Part shown: positions 1-9,180 of the stretch, in pieces
Layout: each line of letters opens with the position of its first letter
How positions within the stretch are numbered: position 1 is the stretch's first letter
Assembly: GCF_001506075.1 (NCBI RefSeq)
Contig: NZ_KQ947475.1
Location: 1,235,731-1,299,730 of the forward strand
From: Vibrio sp. MEBiC08052
GTDB taxonomy: Bacteria; Pseudomonadota; Gammaproteobacteria; Enterobacterales; Vibrionaceae
DNA: 64,000 nucleotides
Direction: 5' to 3'
Translations under genes and position numbers: made by a program
Notes under the pieces: generated by a model
What the model saw: only the letters and a program-made list of their open reading frames with translations
Told to the model about the DNA's origin: nothing
The model's database searches: none

Positions 1-26
1 GTTCCATCAATATTTTGAGCAGTCAT
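1..26 (-). CDS. folD: FolD N-terminus (partial, runs off the left edge)
   Basis: Only the first eight codons and part of a ninth are inside the window, read leftward from an ATG at 26-24. They encode MTAQNIDG followed by the start of a Thr codon, which is how Vibrio methylenetetrahydrofolate dehydrogenase/cyclohydrolase begins. An AAGG Shine-Dalgarno sits just upstream. FolD is cytoplasmic and interconverts 5,10-methylene-, methenyl- and 10-formyl-THF, feeding purine and formyl-Met synthesis. The divergent neighbour is tRNA-Arg(UCU), and folD lies near argU in E. coli as well. The call rests on very few residues plus that context. Confidence 0.7.
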
Positions 27-107
27 GGCTTACCTTCATGAGTCGCGAAACAAAAGAATAGCAAAATTTTTGCGCGCATTGTCGCAGATATTTTGCAGAA
101 CATCTAT

Positions 108-123
108 AAGCAAACGTTTGCTT
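108..123. promoter_or_regulatory. Perfect 16-bp palindrome, PurR-box-like
   Basis: AAGCAAACGTTTGCTT is a perfect inverted repeat with the CAAACGTTTG core of the PurR operator. It lies about 82 bp upstream of the folD start, in the folD-tRNA interval. One-carbon genes are typical PurR targets, so repression of folD by PurR-hypoxanthine/guanine is the natural inference. Binding is not shown by the sequence alone. Confidence 0.6.
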
Positions 124-197
124 CTGGTATGTTTTCTGAGCTTTTTCCCAAGCTGGTAATTTTTTAGGCATTTAAAACATTCAATTAGAGAAACTCA

Positions 198-225
198 TTG
201 ATTTACTCAGGTGAATTCGTATAAT
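198..225 (+). promoter_or_regulatory. tRNA-Arg promoter
   Basis: A -35 TTGATT (198-203) and a consensus -10 TATAAT (220-225) are separated by 16 bp. The mature tRNA begins 13 bp after the -10, leaving a very short leader, as usual for a stable-RNA promoter. Confidence 0.75.
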
Positions 226-238
226 CCCACCCCGTAAC

Positions 239-315
239 GCGCCCTTAGCTCAGTTGGATAGAGCACGTGCCTTCTAAGCATGTGGTCACAGGTTCGAATC
301 CTGTAGGGCGCGCCA
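239..315 (+). tRNA. argU: tRNA-Arg (anticodon UCU)
   Basis: A 77-nt cloverleaf. The acceptor stem GCGCCCT (239-245) pairs with AGGGCGC (305-311), followed by discriminator G and an encoded CCA (313-315). The anticodon loop carries TCT, reading AGA/AGG, and the T-arm has GGTTCGAATCC. The sequence is close to E. coli argU as I remember it. It is a single-gene transcription unit with its own promoter and terminator. Confidence 0.95.
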
Positions 316-326
316 CTTATTTCGAT

Positions 327-363
327 AAAGCCCCGATGATACTTGTATCGTCGGGGCTTTTTC
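327..363 (+). terminator. Rho-independent terminator of tRNA-Arg
   Basis: A long stem AAAGCCCCGATGATAC / (G)TATCGTCGGGGCTTT around a TTG loop is followed by a T-rich stretch. It begins 12 nt after the CCA end. Confidence 0.9.
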
Positions 364-490
364 TTTGTCTGAATAGTTGAAAAGAAGTCTGTACACAGGG
401 TAATGTAGTTCGAAGTGAGTCAAGTGTTCAACCAGTGATACTGATGCTGTTGGATAGTATTTGCAGAACACGCTGAGATCAAAGGACATG

Positions 491-976
491 ATGAAAATTC
501 GAAACGCGGAAATAGCAGATTTAGACGCGGTGTTGGTTTTAAGTGAGCAAATCGGAATGCTACACTTTGAGAATGCACCGCTGGCATTTAAAAAGCCTTC
601 AGCCGCTGATAAACCATTCTGGCTGAATGTGTTGAATGACGAATCAACGCTTTTTTTGCTGGCGGAGACAGAGCGTCAGGTTGTTGGCTTTCTAACCGCA
701 ACAATCACCAAAAATGAAACGATTCCATTTATCGTCAGCTGTCCGATATGCTGTATCAGAACGATCGTCGTTGATGAGAAACATCGTGCTTCCGGTATCG
801 GTACAAAACTGATGTCCGCCTGTGAACGGTGGGCAAAATCACAAGGTGCCGAGCAAATCAGGCTTGAAGTAATGGCTTTTAATCAATCCGCGCAACAGTT
901 TTATCAGCAACTCGGCTTTCAAGACCAATCGCACATCATGTGTCGGCATCTCAACTCAACTGACCTAACGCGATAA
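491..976 (+). CDS. GNAT-family N-acetyltransferase
   Basis: A predicted 161-residue cytoplasmic acetyl-CoA-dependent acyltransferase; the substrate is unknown. The GNAT motif A region reads as IRTIVVDEKHRASGIGTKLMSA, with the Q/RxxGxG/A-type pyrophosphate loop RASGIG. Motif B follows as a late helix around NQSAQQFYQQLGF near the C-terminus. I chose the second of two adjacent ATGs (491), because AAAGGA at 481-486 is too close to the first. No partner gene overlaps it, and a short gap separates it from a VOC protein. The family is clear; the function is not. Confidence 0.85.
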   Translation: MKIRNAEIADLDAVLVLSEQIGMLHFENAPLAFKKPSAADKPFWLNVLNDESTLFLLAETERQVVGFLTATITKNETIPFIVSCPICCIRTIVVDEKHRASGIGTKLMSACERWAKSQGAEQIRLEVMAFNQSAQQFYQQLGFQDQSHIMCRHLNSTDLTR

Positions 977-1048
977 GTACCTCGGCTGCCGAATGTTACT
1001 CTCTTAAACAGGGTGTTCGTCGAACACAAGGAAGACAGGAGATACATT

Positions 1049-1417
1049 TTGATTAGTCATATTGATCACATCGTTTTAACGGTTTCGGATATTGAGCGCT
1101 CAGTCGCCTTCTATAAACGGGTACTACACATGGAAGATGTCTCGTTTGGCAATGGCCGCAAGGCGGTGAAATTTGGCTGCCAAAAGATCAACTTTCAAAT
1201 CTTAGGTCAGGAAACCAGAAACGCAGCACAGGTTGGTTCGGGAGATTTGTGTTTAATCACTGACTGGCCTTTAGGAGATGTCGTCAACCACTTAGCCAAT
1301 GAAGGGGTCGAAATTGTAGAAGGGCCGGTAGAGAAATCAGGTGCAAGCGGTCCGATTCAATCGGTTTATTTCTTGGATCCGGATTCAAATTTGATTGAGG
1401 TAAGTGTTTATGGGTAA
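1049..1417 (+). CDS. VOC (glyoxalase/bleomycin-resistance fold) protein
   Basis: About 122 residues of the vicinal-oxygen-chelate fold. It starts with the characteristic HIDHIVLTVSDIERSVAFYK first beta-alpha unit and ends with FLDPDSNLIEVSVYG, where the Glu of the second metal-binding half is visible. The likely start is TTG at 1049, preceded by AGGAGA with 6-nt spacing; the longer GTG-initiated frame has no good ribosome site. Members of this subgroup resemble ring-cleaving dioxygenases or small virulence-annotated VOC proteins. The substrate cannot be inferred here. It appears to be an independent single gene. Confidence 0.8.
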   Translation: MISHIDHIVLTVSDIERSVAFYKRVLHMEDVSFGNGRKAVKFGCQKINFQILGQETRNAAQVGSGDLCLITDWPLGDVVNHLANEGVEIVEGPVEKSGASGPIQSVYFLDPDSNLIEVSVYG

Positions 1418-1741
1418 AGCGTGAGCCGCAGTCTGCGGTATAACGGTTTCCACTTTCCGGCTTCGAAATATGACGCACAATTGCGTTCCTCGATTTCAGA
1501 GGTATTGGCGTCCTATGCGCCAGTAACGCTTGCCAAGATGCAAGACTCACCAGAAATCTTTTTTGTTTGGCTGGAGTGCTCGTTGTCCGGAACCGACTTT
1601 TACGGCCGTCCCGCACGGAAAACCGAATCATTCTTCCGTGAATGATATTCTTTCCAACATTTGTACGCTCCTGTCGTGATCTTTATTCAGAGATTGGATT
1701 TTACCTATAAAAGCATGAAACCAGATGCTTTTGCATAGCAA
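1418..1741. other. Non-coding or decayed stretch before the A2M operon
   Basis: No recognisable gene. A 74-codon open frame starting GTG at 1421 (plus) and a longer minus-strand frame overlap here, but neither has a ribosome site or a recognisable motif. I treat the stretch as intergenic, possibly an eroded gene. Confidence 0.4.
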
Positions 1742-1770
1742 TTGATAAACATTGGCCGCTCTTATACTAT
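1742..1770 (+). promoter_or_regulatory. Candidate promoter of the A2M-pbpC operon
   Basis: TTGATA (1742-1747), a 17-bp spacer and TACTAT (1765-1770); an overlapping TATACT at 1763 gives 15 bp. It lies 34 bp before the GTG start of the alpha-2-macroglobulin gene. Confidence 0.5.
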
Positions 1771-1803
1771 CGCAACTTAACCTGCGTAAAAGGAATACTT
1801 ACC

Positions 1804-4800
1804 GTGTTGTCTTTTTTATCAAGATTTCATTTCATCTGGATGAGTTTATTGCTGCTTTCCAGTACTCTTCAAGCCGCTGATTTTTATGTCTCTGATATCA
1901 GTGAAACCACTCAAGATGACGCACCGGCTTTAGTGATTCGTTTTACCAGTCCGGTTAATACTGAAACTGACCTTCGCCAATTTGTGGTTGTGACGCCCAG
2001 TCCTACGACAGGCAATATATGGATCCCGCAAAATAATGGCCGCCAATGGGTGCTTCCCTTTGTTGAGCCGAGCACCGAGTACACCATCAACGTCGATAAA
2101 AGGCTTCAATCGGTTGGTGGGATAACCATCTCTGAGAAAGATAGTGAAGGTAACGTTCATCAATTTGAACGCACAGTCAAAACTCGTGAAATCGTCCCCG
2201 GTGCAAATTTTGCCGACAAAGGGACCTTTTTGGTCGGCAATATTCAAAATGGTATCCCTGTTACCGTGATTAATCAGAAATCGGTGGACTTAGATGTATT
2301 TCGTGTCCGGGATGATGCTTTAGACCGCTTTACTGACGAAACGTCCTTTCAGGGCATGAATAATTACTACAGGCTTCAGAACTTAAAAGAGTACGCCGAG
2401 TTAGTCCACACTGCACGCTACGAAAATGATGCAAAAACCAATCAGCGGAAGACCTACAATTTCAATTTAGACCCTGTCTTAGAAAAGAACGCTCCGGGCA
2501 TTTATGTCGCGGTCATACGCAAAGTAGGAGACTATGACTATGCCTATGACACAGCAGTTTTTACCATCACTGACATTGGTCTACATGTCAGAAAGTACAA
2601 AGATTCTTTGATTGTTTACAGTCATTCCATTGCCACCGCCAAGCCAATGGCCAATGTCAATTTGCGTTTTTTGTGGCCCAAGACCAATAAACAAGCTGCA
2701 CACGAACAAACCGGTAAAACCGCTCTTGACGGCAGCTATCAGTTGGCGACCAACGATCTACCCAAAGTGGTTGTTGCTCGTCAGGGCGACAGTATTTCCT
2801 TTCTCAAATTGGATGAAGGTGAGTTGGATCTGTCTGCTTATCCGAATGTGCCAAGTCTGCATCGCCATTATCAGATGTTTATGTACGGGCCTCGTGACCT
2901 GTATCGTCCCGGTGAAGCTGTCTCGATTAATTTACTACTACGCGACTTTGACGGTCAAAAAGTCGCTGGTTTACCACTCACCGCCAAGCTTTATGATGCC
3001 CGTGGTGAACGTAAGAAGCAGTTCACTTGGCAACCGGAAAGCACCAATCTATATCAAACTGGTTTTCAGTTAGACGACAATGCCTCCACAGGAAAGTGGC
3101 GTCTTGAAGTCAGCATGAATGATGACTATGTGAATACTTACTGGTTTCAGGTTGAAGACTTTTTGCCGGAAACACTGACCCTGTCATTTTACGATGGGGT
3201 GCCGAACCAAACTCGCTATGCGCCGACTGGCGGCGAGTTTGATGTGCCGATACAAGCGGATTATCTCTATGGCGCACCTGCGGCAGGTAATCATGCTGAT
3301 GCGGTGATTACGGTATCGCCTTCAACTTCACCATTTCCATCTCTCAAGAATTATTACTTCGGTAATGCCAAAGAAAAAATCAACGGTCGAACAGTGAAAA
3401 CTGCGGCAATCAAGTTGAATCAAGAGGGCAAGGGAGAGATCGCGGTGCCTGCAAATTGGTCCCGGATTTCCGTACCATTACAATACATTGTCAGTGCCAG
3501 TGTTTATGAAAGTGGTGGCCGTCCGGTAACCCGCAATCAGCAGGTCATACAATTGCCGGGCTACGACAAACTGGTTGGGATTCAACCGCAGTTTCAAGGC
3601 CGGCCTGCATCCGATGACACTGTGCAATTTAAGCTATTGAGCGTTAACCAACAAGGAAAGTCCGTTACTGACCAACTCAGTGTACGCATGTCCCGTAAGT
3701 ATCGAGAGTATTTCTGGGAGTATAACGAATCCCGTGGCTGGTACTGGAATTATAAAAGCCACATCTATACTGTTGGCAGTGAAAAGGTTGACGTCAAGGG
3801 TGATCCCATCACGGTCGATTTCCCGGTGCAATGGGGGACTTATATTTTAGAAGTCACCTCTACAACGGGGGCTAAGACCACCTTTGAGTTCGAGACAGAG
3901 TGGAGTTGGGGTAACCAAAACAGCAGCAATTTAAAACCTGATATGCTGCAAATGGCATTAGATAAAGATCGTTATGAACCCGGTGAGATAGCTAAATTGC
4001 GTTTGACCAGCCCTATCGCAGGTGATGGGATTATCAACGTTGAATCGACCAATGGGGTGCAATACAGCCTGCATCAACATATCCAGAAAGGCGAAAACGA
4101 AGTCAGTATTGATATTCAAAAATCTTGGAACCGACACGATTTGTATGTCACGGCAATGGTATTAACCCCGGCCGACCAAGTCACGGAAGTTGCGCCCAAA
4201 CGTGCATTGGGAATCACTCATTTAGCGATTATACGCCCGGATGCCATTGCGAACGTTGAACTGACTACAAAGGATAAAACGCAGCCCGACAAAGTGGTCA
4301 ATGCCCATATCAAAGTGACTAATTTAGCGAAATTGGGTGAGCAAAAACTGTATGCCACAGTCGCGCTGGTGGATCAAGGGGTGTTGAATATTACGCGTTA
4401 TCAACCGCCTCGACCGGAGCTGTACTTCTATGCACCGCGTCGGTTCGAATCTGCGTACTACGATATCTATGGCAAGATCATCAATAATTTAGGCTATGAC
4501 ATGATCCGCCAGAAGTTCGGTGGTGATGGGTTTGATGAATCGGATGAAGCACTCAGCCGGGGCGGTAAAAAGCCTAAGTCGGATGTACAAATTGTATCGT
4601 TCTTCAGTGAACCGGTTGCCCTGACGAACGGTGAAGCCGATGTGAGTTTTGAATTGCCAAGTTTCAATGGCAAATTGGAATGGATGGTCGTGGTCTATGG
4701 CGACCACAGTTACGGGAGCGCAGATAAAGAGATGATCGTCGCTGACAAGGTGGTCTCACAAATCGCCATGCCGCGCTTCCTTGCCATGGGGGATAAAAGC

Positions 4801-6696
4801 CAAGTGAGTCTTGATCTGCATAACCTCTCCGATACCGATCAAACACTGCAGGTCAATGTGGCAGTTTCAGGGGCGCTCACAAGCGAAGGTTTACAGCAGA
4901 CGCTGGCACTTGCCGATAAAGAAAAGACCGTCCTCACGATACCTATCACCGGTGCGGACATTGAAGGCCAAGGCGTCATCAAACTCAATGCCAGCAATGG
5001 GGATGACATCAATATCACACGGACATGGCGACTGGGTGTCCGCAGCCCTTATCCTTGGGTGACCAATCAATCACGCGCAACACTGAAGCCCGGTGAGCAA
5101 TGGCAACCTGATTTTGACCTCAGTGAGTTGCGAGACAGCAGTGTTCAAGCCATGCTGACGATTTCTAATCGCCCGGCGATCAATTTCAGAAGTCAGTTCG
5201 AAAACTTATTGCAGTACCCTTACGGTTGTTTAGAACAAACCACCAGCTCGACCTATCCTTGGCTATTACTCAATGAAGATATGGTCACAAAGCTTGGCTT
5301 AAAGGAGAGTATTGAACAACAGTTTCAGCAGCCATTTAGTGAGGCATTTCGTCTGGAACAGATCCGGAAAGGGATTGAGAAACTGAAGGCGAAACAGCTC
5401 AGTCATGGTGGCTTCGGCTATTGGGATTCCAGTAGTTGGGAGTCGCGGTGGGGAACGGTTTATGCCACGGAGTTTTTAATCGATGCCCGTAAACAAGGCC
5501 TTGTCATCGATGACGATATGTTAAAGCGTGCGATCCAACGCCTGACCTTCTTTGTCAACAATGCCCCTCAAAGCGAGATGTGGAGCGAAAGCCCGGATTA
5601 TTATCAGTTCTCTTATCGCGCTTACGCGGCCTTTGTCTTAGCCAAAGCCAATGCGATTAGCTTAGGCTTCGTGCGCCGACTCTATCATCAGGCAATGACA
5701 AATAACGACGGTGGAGATCTTTCCAAACCCATTAAGCTCAATCAATCGGGGCTTGCCTGGATGCACTTAGCGGGAGCATTACATCAATTAAATGACACAA
5801 GCAGAGCCCAAAAATCCCTTGAACTGGCGCTCAAGATTGACCGCAAACGGGATGCGTATTACCGGGATTATGGTTCTGTTGTGCGCGATCAGGCATTAAG
5901 TCTTGCTGTCGCTTTAGAGCTCGGGCTGGATGACGGTACGCTGGCAGATAAAATGGTCGATAGTATGCAAGACAAGCGTTGGTTCAGTACGCAAGAGCGG
6001 ATTGCGCTATTAAAAGTCGCCTACCAATATGCTCAAAAAGAGAGTCAGTGGCATGCCACCATCCAGTCATCATCGAACGAACAGTCCGTTGTTAGAAAGC
6101 AGGCATTCAATTCGGTGTTTGATGCCGACCGTTTGCGCCAGCTCAAAGGGATTACCGCACACGACCAAAAGTTGTATGTCAGCCTGCAATATCAAGGGGC
6201 TCCGAAAGGTTTACCGCAACCATCCAGCGACGGTCTCCGCATTAACCGGCAGTATTACGACCTTAAAGGTCAACCCACCACACCCGCGACACTCACCAGC
6301 GGCGATCTGGTCATTGTCGAATTAAGTGTGATGACGACTGATAAAGATATCCGGATCCCGGATGCTTTAGTGGTTGACCTTTTGCCAGCCGGTTTGGCGC
6401 TGGAAAACCAAAACCTGAGCAATGCCAGTGTCGATCTTGATAGCATTATGATTGATGAGCAACCGCTCGGGCGCTACTTCCGTGAGAATCAAGTGCAGTA
6501 TCAAGAGTATCGCGATGATCGTTTTGTGGCGGCTGTCAGTCTGAACAATCACGCAGTGAAGAAGCTCTACTATCTGGCGCGCGCGGTCACACCGGGGATT
6601 TATCAAGTTGCACCGCCATTTGCAGAAGACATGTATCGTCCGAATTACCGTGCTGTCGGCACCTCAATCGGGACGATGGAGATACAGCCTCGTTAA
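1804..6696 (+). CDS. yfhM: Bacterial alpha-2-macroglobulin (YfhM/ECAM type)
   Basis: 1630 residues, full length for the periplasmic protease-trapping alpha-2-macroglobulins. An N-terminal signal peptide (hydrophobic 9-23, then TLQA-ADF) is followed by repeated macroglobulin-like beta domains and the thioester motif CLEQ at 1142-1145 within YPYGCLEQTTS. The alpha/alpha-toroid complement-like domain and C-terminal receptor-like domain come after. Cys1142 and Gln1145 would form the internal thioester that covalently captures attacking proteases. Unlike E. coli YfhM I see no lipobox Cys after the signal peptide, so it may be soluble. Start GTG with AAGGA upstream. Its stop overlaps the pbpC ATG by one base, the classic A2M-PBP1C pairing in which PBP1C repairs the wall that A2M guards. 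Confidence 0.93.
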   Translation: MLSFLSRFHFIWMSLLLLSSTLQAADFYVSDISETTQDDAPALVIRFTSPVNTETDLRQFVVVTPSPTTGNIWIPQNNGRQWVLPFVEPSTEYTINVDKRLQSVGGITISEKDSEGNVHQFERTVKTREIVPGANFADKGTFLVGNIQNGIPVTVINQKSVDLDVFRVRDDALDRFTDETSFQGMNNYYRLQNLKEYAELVHTARYENDAKTNQRKTYNFNLDPVLEKNAPGIYVAVIRKVGDYDYAYDTAVFTITDIGLHVRKYKDSLIVYSHSIATAKPMANVNLRFLWPKTNKQAAHEQTGKTALDGSYQLATNDLPKVVVARQGDSISFLKLDEGELDLSAYPNVPSLHRHYQMFMYGPRDLYRPGEAVSINLLLRDFDGQKVAGLPLTAKLYDARGERKKQFTWQPESTNLYQTGFQLDDNASTGKWRLEVSMNDDYVNTYWFQVEDFLPETLTLSFYDGVPNQTRYAPTGGEFDVPIQADYLYGAPAAGNHADAVITVSPSTSPFPSLKNYYFGNAKEKINGRTVKTAAIKLNQEGKGEIAVPANWSRISVPLQYIVSASVYESGGRPVTRNQQVIQLPGYDKLVGIQPQFQGRPASDDTVQFKLLSVNQQGKSVTDQLSVRMSRKYREYFWEYNESRGWYWNYKSHIYTVGSEKVDVKGDPITVDFPVQWGTYILEVTSTTGAKTTFEFETEWSWGNQNSSNLKPDMLQMALDKDRYEPGEIAKLRLTSPIAGDGIINVESTNGVQYSLHQHIQKGENEVSIDIQKSWNRHDLYVTAMVLTPADQVTEVAPKRALGITHLAIIRPDAIANVELTTKDKTQPDKVVNAHIKVTNLAKLGEQKLYATVALVDQGVLNITRYQPPRPELYFYAPRRFESAYYDIYGKIINNLGYDMIRQKFGGDGFDESDEALSRGGKKPKSDVQIVSFFSEPVALTNGEADVSFELPSFNGKLEWMVVVYGDHSYGSADKEMIVADKVVSQIAMPRFLAMGDKSQVSLDLHNLSDTDQTLQVNVAVSGALTSEGLQQTLALADKEKTVLTIPITGADIEGQGVIKLNASNGDDINITRTWRLGVRSPYPWVTNQSRATLKPGEQWQPDFDLSELRDSSVQAMLTISNRPAINFRSQFENLLQYPYGCLEQTTSSTYPWLLLNEDMVTKLGLKESIEQQFQQPFSEAFRLEQIRKGIEKLKAKQLSHGGFGYWDSSSWESRWGTVYATEFLIDARKQGLVIDDDMLKRAIQRLTFFVNNAPQSEMWSESPDYYQFSYRAYAAFVLAKANAISLGFVRRLYHQAMTNNDGGDLSKPIKLNQSGLAWMHLAGALHQLNDTSRAQKSLELALKIDRKRDAYYRDYGSVVRDQALSLAVALELGLDDGTLADKMVDSMQDKRWFSTQERIALLKVAYQYAQKESQWHATIQSSSNEQSVVRKQAFNSVFDADRLRQLKGITAHDQKLYVSLQYQGAPKGLPQPSSDGLRINRQYYDLKGQPTTPATLTSGDLVIVELSVMTTDKDIRIPDALVVDLLPAGLALENQNLSNASVDLDSIMIDEQPLGRYFRENQVQYQEYRDDRFVAAVSLNNHAVKKLYYLARAVTPGIYQVAPPFAEDMYRPNYRAVGTSIGTMEIQPR

Positions 6697-8987
6697 TGAC
6701 TATCTTGAGTAAATATTGCCGGTTATGGGTTTATTTGCCCATCGCCGGCATACTGCTGTTTTTGGCTTTCTTATGTTACGACCGGATCGTGCCGGTCGAT
6801 TTAGAATCCCGCTCTCTTAGCCAGACCGTTCTCGCTGAGGATGGTTCTATTTTACGTCACTTTGCTGATGAAAACGGTGTCTGGCGATTTCCTGTGACCT
6901 TAGACGATGTTTCTCCGAACTACCTTACCGCGCTGATCACCTACGAAGATCAATATTTTTACGACCATCCGGGTGTGAATGTTATTGCGCTCATCCGGGC
7001 TGCTTGGCAATGGGGCAGCACCGGGCAAATCGTATCCGGTGGCTCAACCTTAACTATGCAAGTGGCTCGTATCCGTTACCCTGAGCCCAGAACGGTGTGG
7101 GGGAAGTTCAAAGAAATCATTCGGGCGCTGCAATTAGAGTGGCATTTCAGTAAAAGGGACATCCTCACTTATTATCTCAACCATGCGCCTTTTGGCGGCA
7201 CTTATGAAGGCGTGCAGGCGGCTTCTTTAGGCTATTTTGGTCATTCGGTGAAGCAGTTGACGGACGCTCAAGCCGCGTTATTGGCGATTTTGCCACAAGC
7301 CCCCAGTTACTACCGCCCGGATCGGCATCCGGTTCGTGCCCGCCAAGCACGGGACAAATTGATGCGTCGTTTGGTCACCCAACACGCATGGTCATCAGAA
7401 CGGTTGAACGATGCGTTTATCGAAGACATTACTATCGTGCCGAAAGAGAACTACCAATCTGCGCCCTTACTTGCGCGTAGATTAGTCACCGACAGCCAAG
7501 CCCCTCAGATTCACACGTTTATTCATCCCCAATGGCAGAGTCAGACCAGCGAGCTGCTCAGAAATTATGTCCATGGGATCGGACAGAACGTTTCCGCCGC
7601 GGCTTTGGTGGTCGAAAATAAGACCGGCAAGGTCAAAGTCTACGCCGGATCCGCTGACTTTAACGACAACAGCCGCTTTGCTTATGTGGATATGGTATCA
7701 GCCATTCGTTCACCGGGCTCAACCCTTAAACCATTTATCTACGGCATGGCCTTAGATGAAGGGATGATACACAGTGAAAGTTTATTAATGGATGTGCCCC
7801 TTAAGTTTGGTGACTACCAGCCCGACAATTTCAACAGCGGATTCAGTGGCCCGGTGTCGGTCGCTCATGCCTTGCAGAAAAGCCTGAATATTCCGGCGGT
7901 TCAAGTGTTGGAGCGGCTCAAGCCAGTTTATTTTTTCTTAAAGATGAAAAAAGCAGGCATCGAATTAAAACTACCGACCGGGGCAAAACCGAATTTAGCC
8001 ATTGCGCTCGGTGGGGTCGGCTCTGATTTAGAAGATTTAGTCTATGCGTACACCAGCCTGGGCAATCAAGGACAAGCGCAGCACCTTCGCTTTAGTCCGG
8101 CAGACCCACAGATACAACAACCGCTTTTAAGTGCAGGCGCAGCGTGGGTGATCCGAAAAATCTTGTTGGAGAATCCCAACTCAGTGGTCGGTTTAGCGGT
8201 GAAAACTGGCACCAGCTATGGGTTTCGCGATGCCTGGGCCATTGGTGTCAGTCAGCATTACACCATCGGCGTCTGGGTTGGCAGACCGGACGGCGTGCCC
8301 ATGCCCGGCCATTATGGGCAAGTGACTGCGGTGCCGTTAATCAACAATATTTATCAGCGCCTTAATGACCAGCGCCCCGATCCGGCGGCTCCCGACAGTG
8401 TTTCTCAAGTCGATATATGCTGGCCACAGGGTGACCGTGTGAAGACAGACTGTGAGGCGCACCATCGTGCTTATATCATCGATGGTACCATTCCGAAGAC
8501 TTGGTACAACATTGCTGAGCAGCAACAACTGTTTAATCAGTCTGAATTTCATTTTTGGCAAGCCAATGACTCCAAGTTACGCGTTAATATCAGCTGTCAA
8601 ATCAAGGCACAACGGCACAAGGTCACGGTCTGGCCCGCACCGCTGGATGCGTGGCTGAAACCTGAACAACGCCGGGCAGCTCGCATCCCAAACTGGGATC
8701 CGCGATGCAAAACGACAGGCAATATTATTCGTCAGTCTGCCGTGCATATCCATGGGCTTGCCAATCAGGATGCATTTCAGTTTCCGCAACAACAGATTCA
8801 AGATATCACCGTTTCTGCTGAGGGCGGAGAAGCGCCTTTTTACTGGCTGTTAAACGGGGTGTTATTGTCGAGTCAGCACAGAAAGATCACCTTAGATGAT
8901 TTAAAAACAGGTCATTATCAACTCACGTTAATCGACCAAGCGGGCTCAAGAGATCAAGTGTCGTTTTCGGTGCGGCGCTATGAGTAA
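6696..8987 (+). CDS. pbpC: Penicillin-binding protein 1C
   Basis: 763 residues, bifunctional class A PBP of the 1C type. One N-terminal membrane anchor (about 11-28) is followed by a GT51 glycosyltransferase domain with catalytic Glu84 in EDQYFYDHPG and the SGGSTLTMQ motif. The transpeptidase domain has the SxxK serine at Ser342 (STLK), an SLN motif and KTG at 503-505. A C-terminal BiPBP_C domain closes the protein. It polymerises and crosslinks peptidoglycan on the periplasmic face. Translation is coupled to the upstream A2M gene (TAATG overlap), consistent with a joint defence and repair role. The stop is followed immediately by a gene relic in the same frame. Confidence 0.95.
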   Translation: MTILSKYCRLWVYLPIAGILLFLAFLCYDRIVPVDLESRSLSQTVLAEDGSILRHFADENGVWRFPVTLDDVSPNYLTALITYEDQYFYDHPGVNVIALIRAAWQWGSTGQIVSGGSTLTMQVARIRYPEPRTVWGKFKEIIRALQLEWHFSKRDILTYYLNHAPFGGTYEGVQAASLGYFGHSVKQLTDAQAALLAILPQAPSYYRPDRHPVRARQARDKLMRRLVTQHAWSSERLNDAFIEDITIVPKENYQSAPLLARRLVTDSQAPQIHTFIHPQWQSQTSELLRNYVHGIGQNVSAAALVVENKTGKVKVYAGSADFNDNSRFAYVDMVSAIRSPGSTLKPFIYGMALDEGMIHSESLLMDVPLKFGDYQPDNFNSGFSGPVSVAHALQKSLNIPAVQVLERLKPVYFFLKMKKAGIELKLPTGAKPNLAIALGGVGSDLEDLVYAYTSLGNQGQAQHLRFSPADPQIQQPLLSAGAAWVIRKILLENPNSVVGLAVKTGTSYGFRDAWAIGVSQHYTIGVWVGRPDGVPMPGHYGQVTAVPLINNIYQRLNDQRPDPAAPDSVSQVDICWPQGDRVKTDCEAHHRAYIIDGTIPKTWYNIAEQQQLFNQSEFHFWQANDSKLRVNISCQIKAQRHKVTVWPAPLDAWLKPEQRRAARIPNWDPRCKTTGNIIRQSAVHIHGLANQDAFQFPQQQIQDITVSAEGGEAPFYWLLNGVLLSSQHRKITLDDLKTGHYQLTLIDQAGSRDQVSFSVRRYE

Positions 8988-9149
8988 GTTTTTCCAGCCA
9001 CCGGCATCGTTGGGGCTTTAATTTATGGCGAACCGATCGAGTATGCTCTGTTTGTCGGGGGCCTCATCATGCTACTCGGTCATCTATTGGTCGTGATGAA
9101 TTTAAAACAAGCCATCGCGCCCCGAACCCAGATAAAGCCCGGGCATTGA
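8988..9149 (+). pseudogene. 3' remnant of a DMT/EamA-family permease
   Basis: Directly after the pbpC stop, and in the same reading frame, 53 codons read like the last two helices of an EamA-type transporter: PATGIVGALIYGEPIEYALF, then a hydrophobic GGLIMLLGHLLVV segment, then a basic tail. The GEP motif before the final helix is typical of the family. There is no start codon or ribosome site, and the other eight or so helices are missing. It is a relic, not a gene. Confidence 0.75.
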
Positions 9150-9175
9150 AATTTAAGTCTTTGCCCCAATATGAT
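9146..9175 (+). promoter_or_regulatory. Candidate promoter abutting the vemP start
   Basis: TTGAAA (9146-9151), 18 bp, TATGAT (9170-9175). Transcription would start at or just around the vemP ATG (9181), implying a leaderless or nearly leaderless mRNA. That agrees with the lack of a usable Shine-Dalgarno before this ATG. Unproven. Confidence 0.35.
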
Positions 9176-9180
9176 TAGGC

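Noticed and set aside
1421..1645. A 74-codon open frame after the VOC gene
   Set aside because: GTG start, no ribosome site, no recognisable motif, and an overlapping longer frame on the other strand.
8985..9149. A functional PbpC-permease fusion by stop-codon read-through
   Set aside because: The frame is open after the pbpC stop, but it encodes only the last two helices of a transporter and has the look of a relic; pbpC is already complete at the stop.
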